Position numbers and translations under genes: made by a program. A stretch of 64,000 nucleotides of DNA, from contig NZ_JACHHY010000010.1 in NCBI RefSeq assembly GCF_014202905.1, positions 1-64,000 of the forward strand. The letters are read 5' to 3'. This DNA comes from Chitinivorax tropicus. GTDB lineage: Bacteria > Pseudomonadota > Gammaproteobacteria > Burkholderiales > SCOH01. A model generated the notes under the pieces. The model saw only the letters and a list, made by a program, of their open reading frames with translations, was not told the origin of the DNA and did no database searches. Positions 35,123 to 43,774 of this stretch are shown piece by piece (within the stretch, counting starts at the first letter, position 1; every line of letters starts with the position of its first letter).

Positions 35123-37165
35123 TCAGAAACGATAACCCGCTGACAGCTTCCAGGCCCGCCCCGCCTCGACCGCGCGGGCGCTGGGGTTGTCGGTCTCATA
35201 CACCACATAGCGCTTGTCACCCAGATTGGTAACACCCAGCGACAGGCTGGTGCCTGGCAGAGCCCCAGGCTGCCATTGCAGCCAGGCATCGTGCGTGCTG
35301 TACCCTGCTGTTCGACGCGCCACGGTGCTGTCGTAAGACTGTGCCGCCACCATGCGCGTGCGCCAATGCCCTTGCCAGTCGCCTTGTTGCCAGCCCAGGT
35401 TGGCGATCAGCTTGTCCGGCGGGGCGTACAGCTGCGCACCGGTGTTGGGGTTTTTCACCCGCAACCGCCCATATGCCACATCGATCTGCCACGGCGCATA
35501 ACGCCAGGAGGCCTCCAGCTCGACCCCTTGCCGCTTGGCACGCGATTGGTTCTGGTACTGGAAGATCAGCCCTTCGCCATCAAACGGAAAGGCGCGATCA
35601 TAGAACCCGACGATTTCGCTACTGATCAGATCCTGAGTGCGAGACTGGAACCAATTGGCCCGCAACAGCAGCCGATCACCGGTCGTCAGCCAATTACGCC
35701 CCCAATAATTGGCCCCCCATTCCATGCTGCGATCGGTTTCCGGCTTCAGATCGGGGTTGGCGGCGAAATTGAACAAGCAGTTATTGCAGCGCAGATGCTG
35801 ATAGGTCTCGCTCAAAGTCGGGGCGCGATAGGCCTCGCCCACACTGGCCCACAGCCGCCAAGCCGGGCTGAGTTGCGCACCCAGCGTCAGCTTGGGCGAC
35901 CAGTGATGATGGCTGACCGCCGCCTGCTGACCGCCCTGCACCTCAGTCTGATAGCGGTCATAGCGCACGCTGGGGGTCAGCGACCAGGTCGGGTCAAGCT
36001 GCCACTCGTCTTGCCAGAACAGCCCTGTCACTGTCTGCCGCCCTTTGGGCATCACTGGATTGGCCTGCCCGGCAAAGCTGGCCCGTTGCTGTTCACGATG
36101 GCCATCCACCCCCAGGCTGACCCGGTGACCGCCCCATAGCCAGACCTGCTGCACGCCCCCCCCTTGGGTCTGGACACGGCTGTCCGACGCTGGCAGGAAC
36201 TGGTCTGGATTGGGTTCCGCCGCCTGCTCCAGGTAGGTTTGATACCACTGTGCCGACAAACCCGCCCCGCCCGCCAGCTGTTGCTGCAAACCGATACGGG
36301 TCTGCACCTGATCCACCTGCTGCCGCTGCACCGGCGCACCGGCATCCAGCGCGGTATCCACCTGCGGGTTGTTGGTGCGGGTTGCCCGCTCGTGATAGCG
36401 ACGATGATTCAGCGAGATATGCCAGTCCGGCAGCAGCTGATAACCGATCTTCAGCAGGCTTTGCTGCGAGCGGTTGTCATTGGGTGCAAGACGCGTCCCC
36501 CCACCCTGACGGATATCCGAGCCATCCCGCCCACTGAACGCAGCCAGCACATCCCATTGCGCATGGCGTCCATAGCCTCTGACCTGTAGCTGTCGCCCAC
36601 TGTCTGCCTGATCGCGCGCCAACCTTGCTTCGGCTCCCAATGCCTTGCCCGATGGCAGCAAGCTGGCCGCACTGGCCGTGCCAAGCGAAATCACCCCGCC
36701 TAACCCACCACTGCCGTATAGCGATGAACTGTTCCCCCGCAGCACTTCCGCCTGATCGAGCAACCAGGGGTCGATATAAGCCGGCGTGGTCAGATCCGAC
36801 GCCGCCGTCATGCGCACACCATCCACCAGCAACGTCACCTCCCGGCCACTGAACCCGCGCAGGCTGGGCGTGCGCCCTGCCACCCGTGGCCCCCCGCCAA
36901 ACGTGACATTCGGGACATCCTGCAGCGCATCCCCAATCGACTGCGCCTGCCGTGCCAACAGGTCATCGGCGTCAAAGCGGCTCAAGGCCGCAGCGGTGTT
37001 GTTGAGCGGCACGCGGGTGCGGGTCGCAGTCACCACGATCGATTCCCCCGCATCGGCGGCCCACCCCACTGGGGCCATCACCAGCATGGCCAGCACCAAG
37101 GGACGCAGGGAAAAGACAGGACGTACATGGCAGCAAGCTGCCGGTGGATTCAAAACAGATTTCAT
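35123..37165 (-). CDS. mbnT: TonB-dependent receptor, probable methanobactin/copper receptor MbnT
   Basis: 680-residue outer-membrane receptor. A signal peptide (MKSVLNPPAACCHVRPVFSL onward, ending near GWAADA) is followed by the TonB-box-like ESIVVTATRTRVP. A plug domain (SIGDALQDVPNVTFGGGPRV, SLRGFSGREVTLLVDGVR) and a beta barrel follow, ending in Tyr-Arg-Phe (LSAGYRF). It has no N-terminal FecA-type signalling extension, so it is not a sigma/anti-sigma transducer. Being first before mbnPH-ABC, it should take up the copper-loaded peptide. The barrel contains a CNNC motif (residues around 425) that could touch metal. ATG 37165 is preferred to 37225, since the signal peptide starts there. Confidence 0.85.
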   Translation of the reverse strand: MKSVLNPPAACCHVRPVFSLRPLVLAMLVMAPVGWAADAGESIVVTATRTRVPLNNTAAALSRFDADDLLARQAQSIGDALQDVPNVTFGGGPRVAGRTPSLRGFSGREVTLLVDGVRMTAASDLTTPAYIDPWLLDQAEVLRGNSSSLYGSGGLGGVISLGTASAASLLPSGKALGAEARLARDQADSGRQLQVRGYGRHAQWDVLAAFSGRDGSDIRQGGGTRLAPNDNRSQQSLLKIGYQLLPDWHISLNHRRYHERATRTNNPQVDTALDAGAPVQRQQVDQVQTRIGLQQQLAGGAGLSAQWYQTYLEQAAEPNPDQFLPASDSRVQTQGGGVQQVWLWGGHRVSLGVDGHREQQRASFAGQANPVMPKGRQTVTGLFWQDEWQLDPTWSLTPSVRYDRYQTEVQGGQQAAVSHHHWSPKLTLGAQLSPAWRLWASVGEAYRAPTLSETYQHLRCNNCLFNFAANPDLKPETDRSMEWGANYWGRNWLTTGDRLLLRANWFQSRTQDLISSEIVGFYDRAFPFDGEGLIFQYQNQSRAKRQGVELEASWRYAPWQIDVAYGRLRVKNPNTGAQLYAPPDKLIANLGWQQGDWQGHWRTRMVAAQSYDSTVARRTAGYSTHDAWLQWQPGALPGTSLSLGVTNLGDKRYVVYETDNPSARAVEAGRAWKLSAGYRF

Positions 37166-37528
37166 GATCAAACAACCAGTAAAACGGCCCAAGCCAGATA
37201 GCAGGCGCACAGGAAGGGGTTGCAATCAGCCCCGGCAACGGCACCACGCCATTCCGTCAACCGACCGCACACCGGCCCCGCGCCGGCAATAGCCCAGACA
37301 CGACAGCCCATACGCGGGCTGCTGACCACCCGCCCGGCAGTTGTCTGCAGATCGCGGGGCAACCGTGACCTGGCAGCGGCCAGCATCCGGTCGCCGGAGC
37401 ACGAGCCTATTGAACAACCACGCAGGAGCCGTCAGCACGCCCGCTCAGGCGCAACAACCACACAAGGAAACCAACAGGCGCACCCAAGCAAGGCACGCAC
37501 CACCTATTTCAATGGAGGGAACAAAGAT
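37166..37528 (-). promoter_or_regulatory. Leader upstream of the mbn operon, no gene seen
   Basis: About 360 GC-rich bases separate the DUF2946 gene from the receptor gene. I find no clear -35/-10 pair and no terminator, so the mbn genes may be transcribed together with the DUF2946 gene or from a regulator-dependent promoter here. The stretch has short frames in several registers without recognisable protein character. Confidence 0.35.
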
Positions 37529-37936
37529 TCAAATCAATGACAGGAAGGCAGGCGGCGCCCGGGGTTGGCTGACAACCCAGGCTGACAAGGTGGCCGGTGC
37601 GGCCAAAAACAGGAAAGGTGTGATCGTTTGCGATGTCATCGCCTGCACCAACACCATGTCGGCAGCAGGCAACGCGGGCTGATCCGTGTGAAACTGACAG
37701 AAGGGACAATGCTTGACATGGTGATCCAAGCCCTGCGGCACATCAGGTTGATCGACCACCACCCCATCAGCACCCAACCATTTCATGCCTGTAGCCGTGC
37801 AGATCTCTACCCACCCAGTCTGGGCTGGCGAAGGCTGCATAGCCTGTGACAGGCTCGGCAACAATGCCCCCAGCAGGAAAGCCATCAGGGCGATCCAGCA
37901 TGTGGCAAGCTGCGGAGGGCGACGATTGAGCATCAT
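37529..37936 (-). CDS. DUF2946 family small membrane/exported protein, copper-associated
   Basis: 135 residues: an N-terminal hydrophobic signal/anchor (about 10-32), then a loop with HHVKHCPFCQFH, and a C-terminal hydrophobic segment (about 100-122). This CxxC-between-two-membrane-segments plan is that of DUF2946 proteins, often encoded next to TonB copper receptors, CopZ or PCuAC-type chaperones. The CPFC/His cluster could bind Cu(I) on the periplasmic side. Its location upstream of mbnT in the same direction suggests a first gene or close companion of the copper operon. Start at one of two adjacent ATGs (37936 or 37933). Confidence 0.7.
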   Translation of the reverse strand: MMLNRRPPQLATCWIALMAFLLGALLPSLSQAMQPSPAQTGWVEICTATGMKWLGADGVVVDQPDVPQGLDHHVKHCPFCQFHTDQPALPAADMVLVQAMTSQTITPFLFLAAPATLSAWVVSQPRAPPAFLSLI

Positions 37937-38499
37937 GTTTTCATGATACCGCGAGCCACATCATTTAAAAAGCCCCAGGATTTGATCATTCTCAAATCAT
38001 GCACATTAAATATGCATTGTGGCATGACATAAAATCAATCAAGCAGATATGACAAGGCATTTGATCAGACCAGCCGCAAACCATTACCTGACGGACAGGG
38101 CCTGAAAAAGACATTTATGGAATCATTCATGCGCAATATTGAACATTATTGCTGCATATTCAATGCTGATATTCTCCAGTTTTGAACATTGTTATTTGCA
38201 GCCACATTCAAACAGAATAGAACACAGGCGCATTCGATGAGCCAGGCGCCCCCGCCAGCCACTCATCTCCCCCTCCCTTGCCGCCAGGCGTCATCAGCTT
38301 GACATATGAAGCTGTTTGAATAACGCCCCGTTGGGTCAGCACAGGGTAAACCCGTTGACTGTACATATAAACAGCCTTAACATAACGCCAAGACGCCGGG
38401 CCACATCCCACCCCAACCGACGCACCGCACCAGCCGTGGGCTCTGGCCACATCAACCGTGCAGACCCCGCTGCCACTTCACCGTACGTCAGGAGACCGT
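37937..38499. promoter_or_regulatory. AT-rich intergenic region with inverted repeats upstream of the copper operon
   Basis: 563 bases without a convincing gene. Two inverted repeats lie close before the DUF2946 gene: TTTGA-TCATTC-TCAAA (near 37981-37996) and ATGCA-N9-TGCAT (near 37998-38016). Either may be an operator for a metal regulator. The part at 38100-38200 is rich in AATATTGAAC-like strings. A good Shine-Dalgarno site at 38489-38493 serves the next gene. Confidence 0.4.
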
Positions 38500-38748
38500 A
38501 TGACCGCGATCGTTCCTTTCGCCAATGAAACCGACAGCTTACAGATCGGGGAATTGATCATCGAAAATCGCAAAGATCGGCTGGAATGCTATGGCAGTGT
38601 GATCATCACCCGGGACCAAATCGGCCTGGAGCTGGCACGGGCGTTGAAACGCCAACTGGATGCCACCATCCAGGCGCTGGAGGCTGAGCCGCTCCCTACA
38701 CAGGTCATGACCGGTGCACGGGAGCGCGCATTACAGCCCCATCCCTGA
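38500..38748 (+). CDS. Small hypothetical protein
   Basis: 82 residues starting MTAIVPFANETDSLQIGELI, with AGGAG five bases upstream of the ATG. The protein is acidic, with a predicted long C-terminal helix (QIGLELARALKRQLDATIQALEAE), and is soluble. Proteins of this kind (IENR...LYGS...TRDQxGLExARALK) occur in Neisseriales, but I know of no function. It has good codon usage and a clear start, so I regard it as real. Confidence 0.65.
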   Translation: MTAIVPFANETDSLQIGELIIENRKDRLECYGSVIITRDQIGLELARALKRQLDATIQALEAEPLPTQVMTGARERALQPHP

Positions 38749-38901
38749 CTCAACCAGACCGGACCACCCGTGTTGCACCGGCTGCTGGCCTGTTTTCTCG
38801 GAGCTTCGCCCGGGGCAGGCCCGCACGCCCCCATGGTGGATTCGTGCGCAATGCCTCACGGCCTGCCCGGGTCAGGTTTGACAGCAGTCCATCATCGCTG
38901 C

Positions 38902-40770
38902 TCAATGCCTCGGCATCCCCACGGCGGATACCGTCGATCTCGCAGTCGGCTTGGCTGACGACTTGTCGCCAGAGAGATGCTGATGCAGAAAATGCTCGCG
39001 CAATTTGCGACGCAGAATCTTGCCGCTCGCGCTGCGAGGCCAGGTTTTCATATCGGCCAGCTGATTGATGATCACCACATGGCTGGGTTGCTTGAACCTC
39101 GCCAGGTGGGTGATCAGGTACTGCCGGATATCGGCCTCCATCCAGGTGGCGCCAGGCTGCAGCTCAACGTAGACGCAGATCTCCTGCCCGAGTATCGGGT
39201 CTGGCACCCCCAGCGCCACACAAGTCACCACCTGCTCGCAGGCGTGCAGAACATTTTCGATCTCAGCCGGATAGAAATGCTCGCCGCCACGCTCGATCAG
39301 ATCGTCCAGCCGCATCGCGAAATAGAAATGACCGTCGCTGTTGCGGCAGCCATAGTCGCCAGTGTGCAGCCAGCCATCCCGGAATCGTTGCTCGGTAAGG
39401 GCGGGCTCATGGTGATAATGACTGGCCACATTGTCACCCCGCACCAGAATCTGCCCGGTCTGCCCATCCGGCAGCTCGTTCCCCTCCTCATCCACAACCC
39501 GCATTTCGCAGCCTGGCAAGGGCACCCCCATCGAGCCCGACTGCCGCAGGCCCGCCGGGTAGCGATTGATGCAGGCAAATGCGCAGGTTTCCGCCAACCC
39601 ATAGGCTTGATAGACCGGCACCTGATACTCCGTCTCGAATTTCAGGCGGACGTCGTCGGGCAGCGCCTGGCCGGTGCTGATGATGCCCTTCAGGCTACGA
39701 TCAAATCTTGGCAGGCGGAACGACTGTAACGCGGACAACATGGCCGGCTGCACGCTGGTCCAGTGCACTTGATAGACATCGATCATCTTCCAGAACGATG
39801 TCAACGCAGATTTGCTGTCCAAGACCACGGTACTGCCACCTGCAACCATCGGGGCCAACAGATTGGCCACCTGCGCATTGCCATGAAACAGCGGCAGCAT
39901 ACACAGCGTCCGGGACTGCCCGGTCAAGCCAAACCAGTTGACCAGGGCGCTGGCCGTCTGCAATAGATTGTGATGCGTCAACACCACCCCACGCGGGTAG
40001 CCCCCGCTGCCCGAAGTGTATTGCAGCACCGCACCGTCACCCTCTCGGGCCTTGGCTGTCGTCGGCAAGGTGGCCTCCCGCTGCTCGCGCAGCGCCTCGA
40101 TCCCAAAGCCGGACACCACCCCGGCCAGCAGCATCTGCACATTGGGCAGCTGTTGTTGCAGTTGGGTATGCAGATAGACCAGCTGCCGGTCGAACAAGGT
40201 CAATCTGGGCTCGGCATGCGTGATCAAGTCAGCGATTTCACGTGGTGCCAGCGTCGGATTGATCGGCACCACTGCCACCCCCAGCAGCTGCGCCGCCAGA
40301 AAGCATGCGATCCACTCCGGGCCATTGGGCGCCAGCAGGCCAAGTCGATCCCCCGCGACCAATCCGCGTGCGGCCAGCTGCTGTGCCGCCGCGCAGACGA
40401 TGGCATAGAACGATTGGTAGGTTTCGCTGGTGCCATCGCGCGGAAAGATCAGAAAGGGCGCCCCTGGCTGCCGTGCCACCTGATGCTGGAACAACTTGCC
40501 GATGGTGTCTGGCAGCATCGACGAGCCCGCCGCCGTGGCCACACCCACTTGCTGCCGAACCAAAGCCAGCAGGCGATGATAGGAGTCAAAGCGATAGGCA
40601 TCCTCCAAAGGGATGTTGACCCCGAATTCGCGTGCCATCTCGTTCAACAGTTGAACATGCTTGAGGGAGCTCCACTCAGGCAAGCTGTCGATTGTGGCAT
40701 CCGGGCCAAATCGTGTGCTTTCCAACACTGCATTTCCAAGTCTGATCAGCCTGTCCTGCAATGCATCCAC
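38902..40770 (-). CDS. Acyl-AMP ligase (AMP-dependent synthetase) with N-terminal acyl-carrier domain
   Basis: 622 residues. Residues about 1-80 form a carrier-protein-like domain with the attachment region LPEWSSLKHVQLLNEM, where Ser-Ser-Leu replaces the usual Asp-Ser-Leu but the pantetheinyl serine is retained. Residues 95-605 are an adenylating enzyme: P-loop QYTSGSGGYPRGV (Gly in place of Thr), YGLAET, WLHTGDYG, and the catalytic lysine in SGKILRRKLR. It would activate an acyl acid and could load it onto its own carrier domain. It is encoded directly after an FkbH-like protein, so the two probably make or attach an unusual acyl group. The substrate is unknown. Confidence 0.82.
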   Translation of the reverse strand: MDALQDRLIRLGNAVLESTRFGPDATIDSLPEWSSLKHVQLLNEMAREFGVNIPLEDAYRFDSYHRLLALVRQQVGVATAAGSSMLPDTIGKLFQHQVARQPGAPFLIFPRDGTSETYQSFYAIVCAAAQQLAARGLVAGDRLGLLAPNGPEWIACFLAAQLLGVAVVPINPTLAPREIADLITHAEPRLTLFDRQLVYLHTQLQQQLPNVQMLLAGVVSGFGIEALREQREATLPTTAKAREGDGAVLQYTSGSGGYPRGVVLTHHNLLQTASALVNWFGLTGQSRTLCMLPLFHGNAQVANLLAPMVAGGSTVVLDSKSALTSFWKMIDVYQVHWTSVQPAMLSALQSFRLPRFDRSLKGIISTGQALPDDVRLKFETEYQVPVYQAYGLAETCAFACINRYPAGLRQSGSMGVPLPGCEMRVVDEEGNELPDGQTGQILVRGDNVASHYHHEPALTEQRFRDGWLHTGDYGCRNSDGHFYFAMRLDDLIERGGEHFYPAEIENVLHACEQVVTCVALGVPDPILGQEICVYVELQPGATWMEADIRQYLITHLARFKQPSHVVIINQLADMKTWPRSASGKILRRKLREHFLHQHLSGDKSSAKPTARSTVSAVGMPRH

Positions 40771-40875
40771 ACCGCTCTCCTTTTCAAAATCGGAAATAGG
40801 ACATCCGCCAGCCGGTACGACACCGACTGCCAGATGACCACCATCAATAGATGAAACCTGTCGAAATATGAGAAA

Positions 40876-42093
40876 TCACCTGACGCCCAGCAAGGCGGAC
40901 ATGCCTTGTGGCTTGGCACAGAGCCAGTCGCGGGAAATCGGCAAGGCCATGCCGACCAGCACATCCGGCGCCATGGACTGTGCCAACAGCGCATCCATCC
41001 ACGCTGTCGGCGGCATGCCGATCAAACGCATGCCGCTGCCCACATCACACCGCAACCCGCCACTCATCGCATAGAGCGCATCGATCAGGCTGATCATTTC
41101 ACGATTCGCACCATGATCGACGTATGACAATGACAGGCTTTCGAGCCCAGCCTGCCGGGCCGTCGCGGCCAAGGCGTACAATAGGCAATGCTCGATCTGC
41201 TTACCCAATACCGCTGTCTGCAACACCCATTCACTGATACAAGGCTCGGCGCCATGTCTGATCAGGATGAAACCACACTGCGGATAACGCCCGAAACGAT
41301 CGGATGCATCGATCAACAGCCCGGTCAACCCACCCTCGGCCAAGCGCCGCGCCAAGGTGCTGGTCGCATGACCTCTTCCTGACAAGTGACAATGCGCCTG
41401 ATGGCTCAATCGGGATGCCGCTTCGAAATGCGCGATCTCCTTCATTTCAGTACAACGGATCTGCAAATTCAAATATCGATAGAAGCGAGACTCGGCATCC
41501 GGCCTGAGCGTCGTCACCGGGTGAGGTGCCGGGGCGGGCCCGGCGATGGACGTGCGTTTCTGCTGCATCAGCCATGCGCCCAGTGCGGCAAAACCCTCCA
41601 GCGTGATGGGGACATGCCCCAGCCGATCCGCCATACTGTCGAACAGGCGCAGATCTCCGGTGGTCGCGATGAACGCCGACCATTTCAGGAGGTGAACGCA
41701 AGGCAGGGCGCGCAGCTTGCGTGCCAACGCATTGCAGGTGGCGGCAAGCTGCCCGCCTTGACGGGTGCAGGCCGGGGAAGGCACCACCACCAGGTAAGGG
41801 CGACGCGGCAACTGCGCACAATAGGTAGTGATGGCATCCAGCCAGATCGGCCCTTGCCGCCGCAGGGAGTGAGCAAGCTCACCCGCCGTGCCTTTTTCAT
41901 CACGGATCAGATCTTCAAGACGGATCAACAGGATCAAGGTCAGGTCCGGGTTGATCGGGGCGGCCTGGCTCAGGAAGGATAACAAGGCGGAAGGCTGGAC
42001 AAAGCTGACCTGTTCCGCACCATGTGCTTGCAACTGGTGTGCAAGTGGCTCTGCAGAAAAAGTGGCACCGACCAGGATGTCACGAGATGGCAT
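40876..42093 (-). CDS. FkbH-like protein lacking the HAD phosphatase domain
   Basis: 405 residues, ATG at 42093 with AGGAG seven bases upstream. The N-terminal half (1-190) resembles the SGNH-like domain that precedes FkbH-type proteins. The C-terminal half carries the FkbH acyltransferase-like block: DRFGRYPQCGFILI, then EWVLQTAVLGKQIEHCLLYAL, then LSLSYVDHGANREMISL. The HAD DxDxT phosphatase module, which in FkbH processes 1,3-bisphosphoglycerate, is not visible between them. The protein may therefore transfer a preformed acyl group from the carrier domain of the ligase encoded 105 bases downstream. This is inference from domain order. Confidence 0.65.
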   Translation of the reverse strand: MPSRDILVGATFSAEPLAHQLQAHGAEQVSFVQPSALLSFLSQAAPINPDLTLILLIRLEDLIRDEKGTAGELAHSLRRQGPIWLDAITTYCAQLPRRPYLVVVPSPACTRQGGQLAATCNALARKLRALPCVHLLKWSAFIATTGDLRLFDSMADRLGHVPITLEGFAALGAWLMQQKRTSIAGPAPAPHPVTTLRPDAESRFYRYLNLQIRCTEMKEIAHFEAASRLSHQAHCHLSGRGHATSTLARRLAEGGLTGLLIDASDRFGRYPQCGFILIRHGAEPCISEWVLQTAVLGKQIEHCLLYALAATARQAGLESLSLSYVDHGANREMISLIDALYAMSGGLRCDVGSGMRLIGMPPTAWMDALLAQSMAPDVLVGMALPISRDWLCAKPQGMSALLGVR

Positions 42094-42903
42094 GAGATGG
42101 CTCCTCTCCGAAATCAGCCACACATCACGTGCATGAATCCACACAATCAAAACAACACGATCCAGCTCAGTCGTTTTGATCGGTCGATTTGATTTTGCTA
42201 CGTCTGCATATACTCCGCCAATCAACTGGAAACCACCGACCGACGAGTACTGCTGGATCAATTATGCAACACAAAATTTCGAACCCGCAACCATGACAAC
42301 ACCATTTCCATCGACATCTTGATGCGGCGCAACGTTCCACTTGAAAAATATTCAAAATATCGAATATTGAATGTTGAAATCAACTGATTGTTCCGGCAGG
42401 CAAGCAAGCCTTGCCAATGGCATCCGTGCGACACAGAAGGGAAATTCAAGGCACATATCGAGCAGATGACGCCCTGTAGCGGAAAACGCAACATTTGGCT
42501 TTTGACATACCAAGCCAAGGCCAATCCATCGTGATCAGCTGCACCATCCAGTCAAAATCCTCAATGCAAGACACCGCACATTTCATTGGTGCGAACCGCC
42601 CGGAGCCGATGAATGAATCATGATGCAATTCGCGCTGCAGCCTGTATATTCGCGCCCAGATGGCAGAGGGGAAAAATGTTATTTTCCGAAACATTATCGG
42701 CGCGAAATCGATTCCAGCCTGCCATCTGGCCAATGCGTTTCATCACTATATTCAAAAAAGACCCACCGGGCATGCCCAGCCAATTGGGCACTCCATGTCA
42801 CCCAGGGCAGATAGGAATGGCCATCCTCAACAATCAGACCAATTCAACACCAATTTGCTCCGTGCGCTAGTTGGGGTTGCGCGTGAATTGGCATCGACCA
42901 GGC
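42094..42903. other. AT-rich intergenic stretch, no gene recognised
   Basis: 810 bases. Short frames on both strands show no family resemblance, signal peptide or ribosome binding site. An inverted repeat AATATTC-N8-GAATATT lies at 42347-42368. AATATTGAATGTT (42363-42375) resembles AATATTGAACATT at 38135-38147, on the other side of the ligase/FkbH pair. It presumably contains the promoter for the FkbH-like gene. Confidence 0.4.
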
Positions 42904-43107
42904 CTACTCCGTCACGGTGAAGCCAGCTTCCTCGATGGCATGGCGGATATCTTCCCTGGCCACCCGGGGCTGGTGATGAACCAGCAGCTGGCCCAGCGCC
43001 GCATCGAATTCGGCATGATCAATACAGGGCAGATCCTGGACGGCGTTCATCAGCAGACGCTCGTCGTGCACATTGCTGATGCCATTCACTTTCAACAGGG
43101 TTTCCAT
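42904..43107 (-). CDS. Small HMA-fold protein without the metal-binding CxxC
   Basis: 67 residues. The end AREDIRHAIEEAGFTV and the start METLLKVNGI match copper chaperones and HMA domains. The metal-binding loop, normally MxCxxC after VxGM, is NGISNVHDER here, with no cysteines. The fold is probably kept while Cu binding is lost or changed; the HD pair might offer weak ligands. It could be a protein-interaction domain or an anti-chaperone. I prefer the ATG at 43107 (AAAGG upstream); the frame extends to 43170. It is encoded just after a small membrane protein. Confidence 0.6.
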   Translation of the reverse strand: METLLKVNGISNVHDERLLMNAVQDLPCIDHAEFDAALGQLLVHHQPRVAREDIRHAIEEAGFTVTE

Positions 43108-43166
43108 ACCATGCCTTTCTGCCAGACCTGGTCGCGTGGCCATTAAGAATTGGAAGGGAGTGGTCG

Positions 43167-43532
43167 TCACTCACATGGCACATCCGCCATGATGGATGGC
43201 TGCTCCAAGAACCGGCCAGGCTCCCAGCAATGCCCATGTGGAAACCAATAGGCGGCGAACAGAAAAGGTGTCGTCACCAACGCCAGCACCAGCAGCAGCC
43301 AAATCCAGCGCCAACGTGGCCGGTAATACCAAACCAGTGCCGGCACCGCAATGGCGCTCAATAAAAAAGCCCTGCGCTGCCAATTGAACACCAGACGCTC
43401 GGTAAACGTATTCGGCACCCACTGGGCCAGCGCATAAAGCACGTCATGCAATGTGATCCATGTCAAGATAGGCAACAGGATGCAAATCGTCAGGGCCAAA
43501 GACCGCCAGACAGTGGCAGGACGCCGACTCAT
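43167..43532 (-). CDS. Small integral membrane protein, function unknown
   Basis: 121 residues with three clear hydrophobic segments (about 12-34, 52-68 and 72-94). Basic residues occur between them (YYRPRWRWIW), and the C-terminal tail is GHCWEPGRFLEQPSIMADVPCE. I do not recognise the family. It lies upstream of the HMA-like gene in the same direction, with about 60 bases between, and the two may be cotranscribed. Confidence 0.55.
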   Translation of the reverse strand: MSRRPATVWRSLALTICILLPILTWITLHDVLYALAQWVPNTFTERLVFNWQRRAFLLSAIAVPALVWYYRPRWRWIWLLLVLALVTTPFLFAAYWFPHGHCWEPGRFLEQPSIMADVPCE

Positions 43533-43774
43533 GAGTCACCCCGCCCGGTACGTCCAGCCGAGCCCCGAGTCAACCAGTGAACGGCCTGTGTCACCCCCCT
43601 CCAGCCATCTGCCGCAGGGGGGTCAATTCGGAACATATCGCTGTCCCATCTTGTCAAGTTACGCATGCTAAGATCAAACACCGCTGAAAAGCCATATCTT
43701 AACGCTTCATGACAAGGTGACGTCAAACCACTCCGCACTGCCCCAAGGCGGGTCAATGCAGAGCCAAATGGAGC

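Noticed and set aside
38208-38450. 80-residue minus-strand frame upstream of the small hypothetical gene
   Set aside because: Low-complexity, no ribosome binding site, opposite to the direction of a better supported start.
42446-42733. 95-residue minus-strand frame in the AT-rich gap
   Set aside because: No Shine-Dalgarno site, no homology recognised, several overlapping frames of similar quality.
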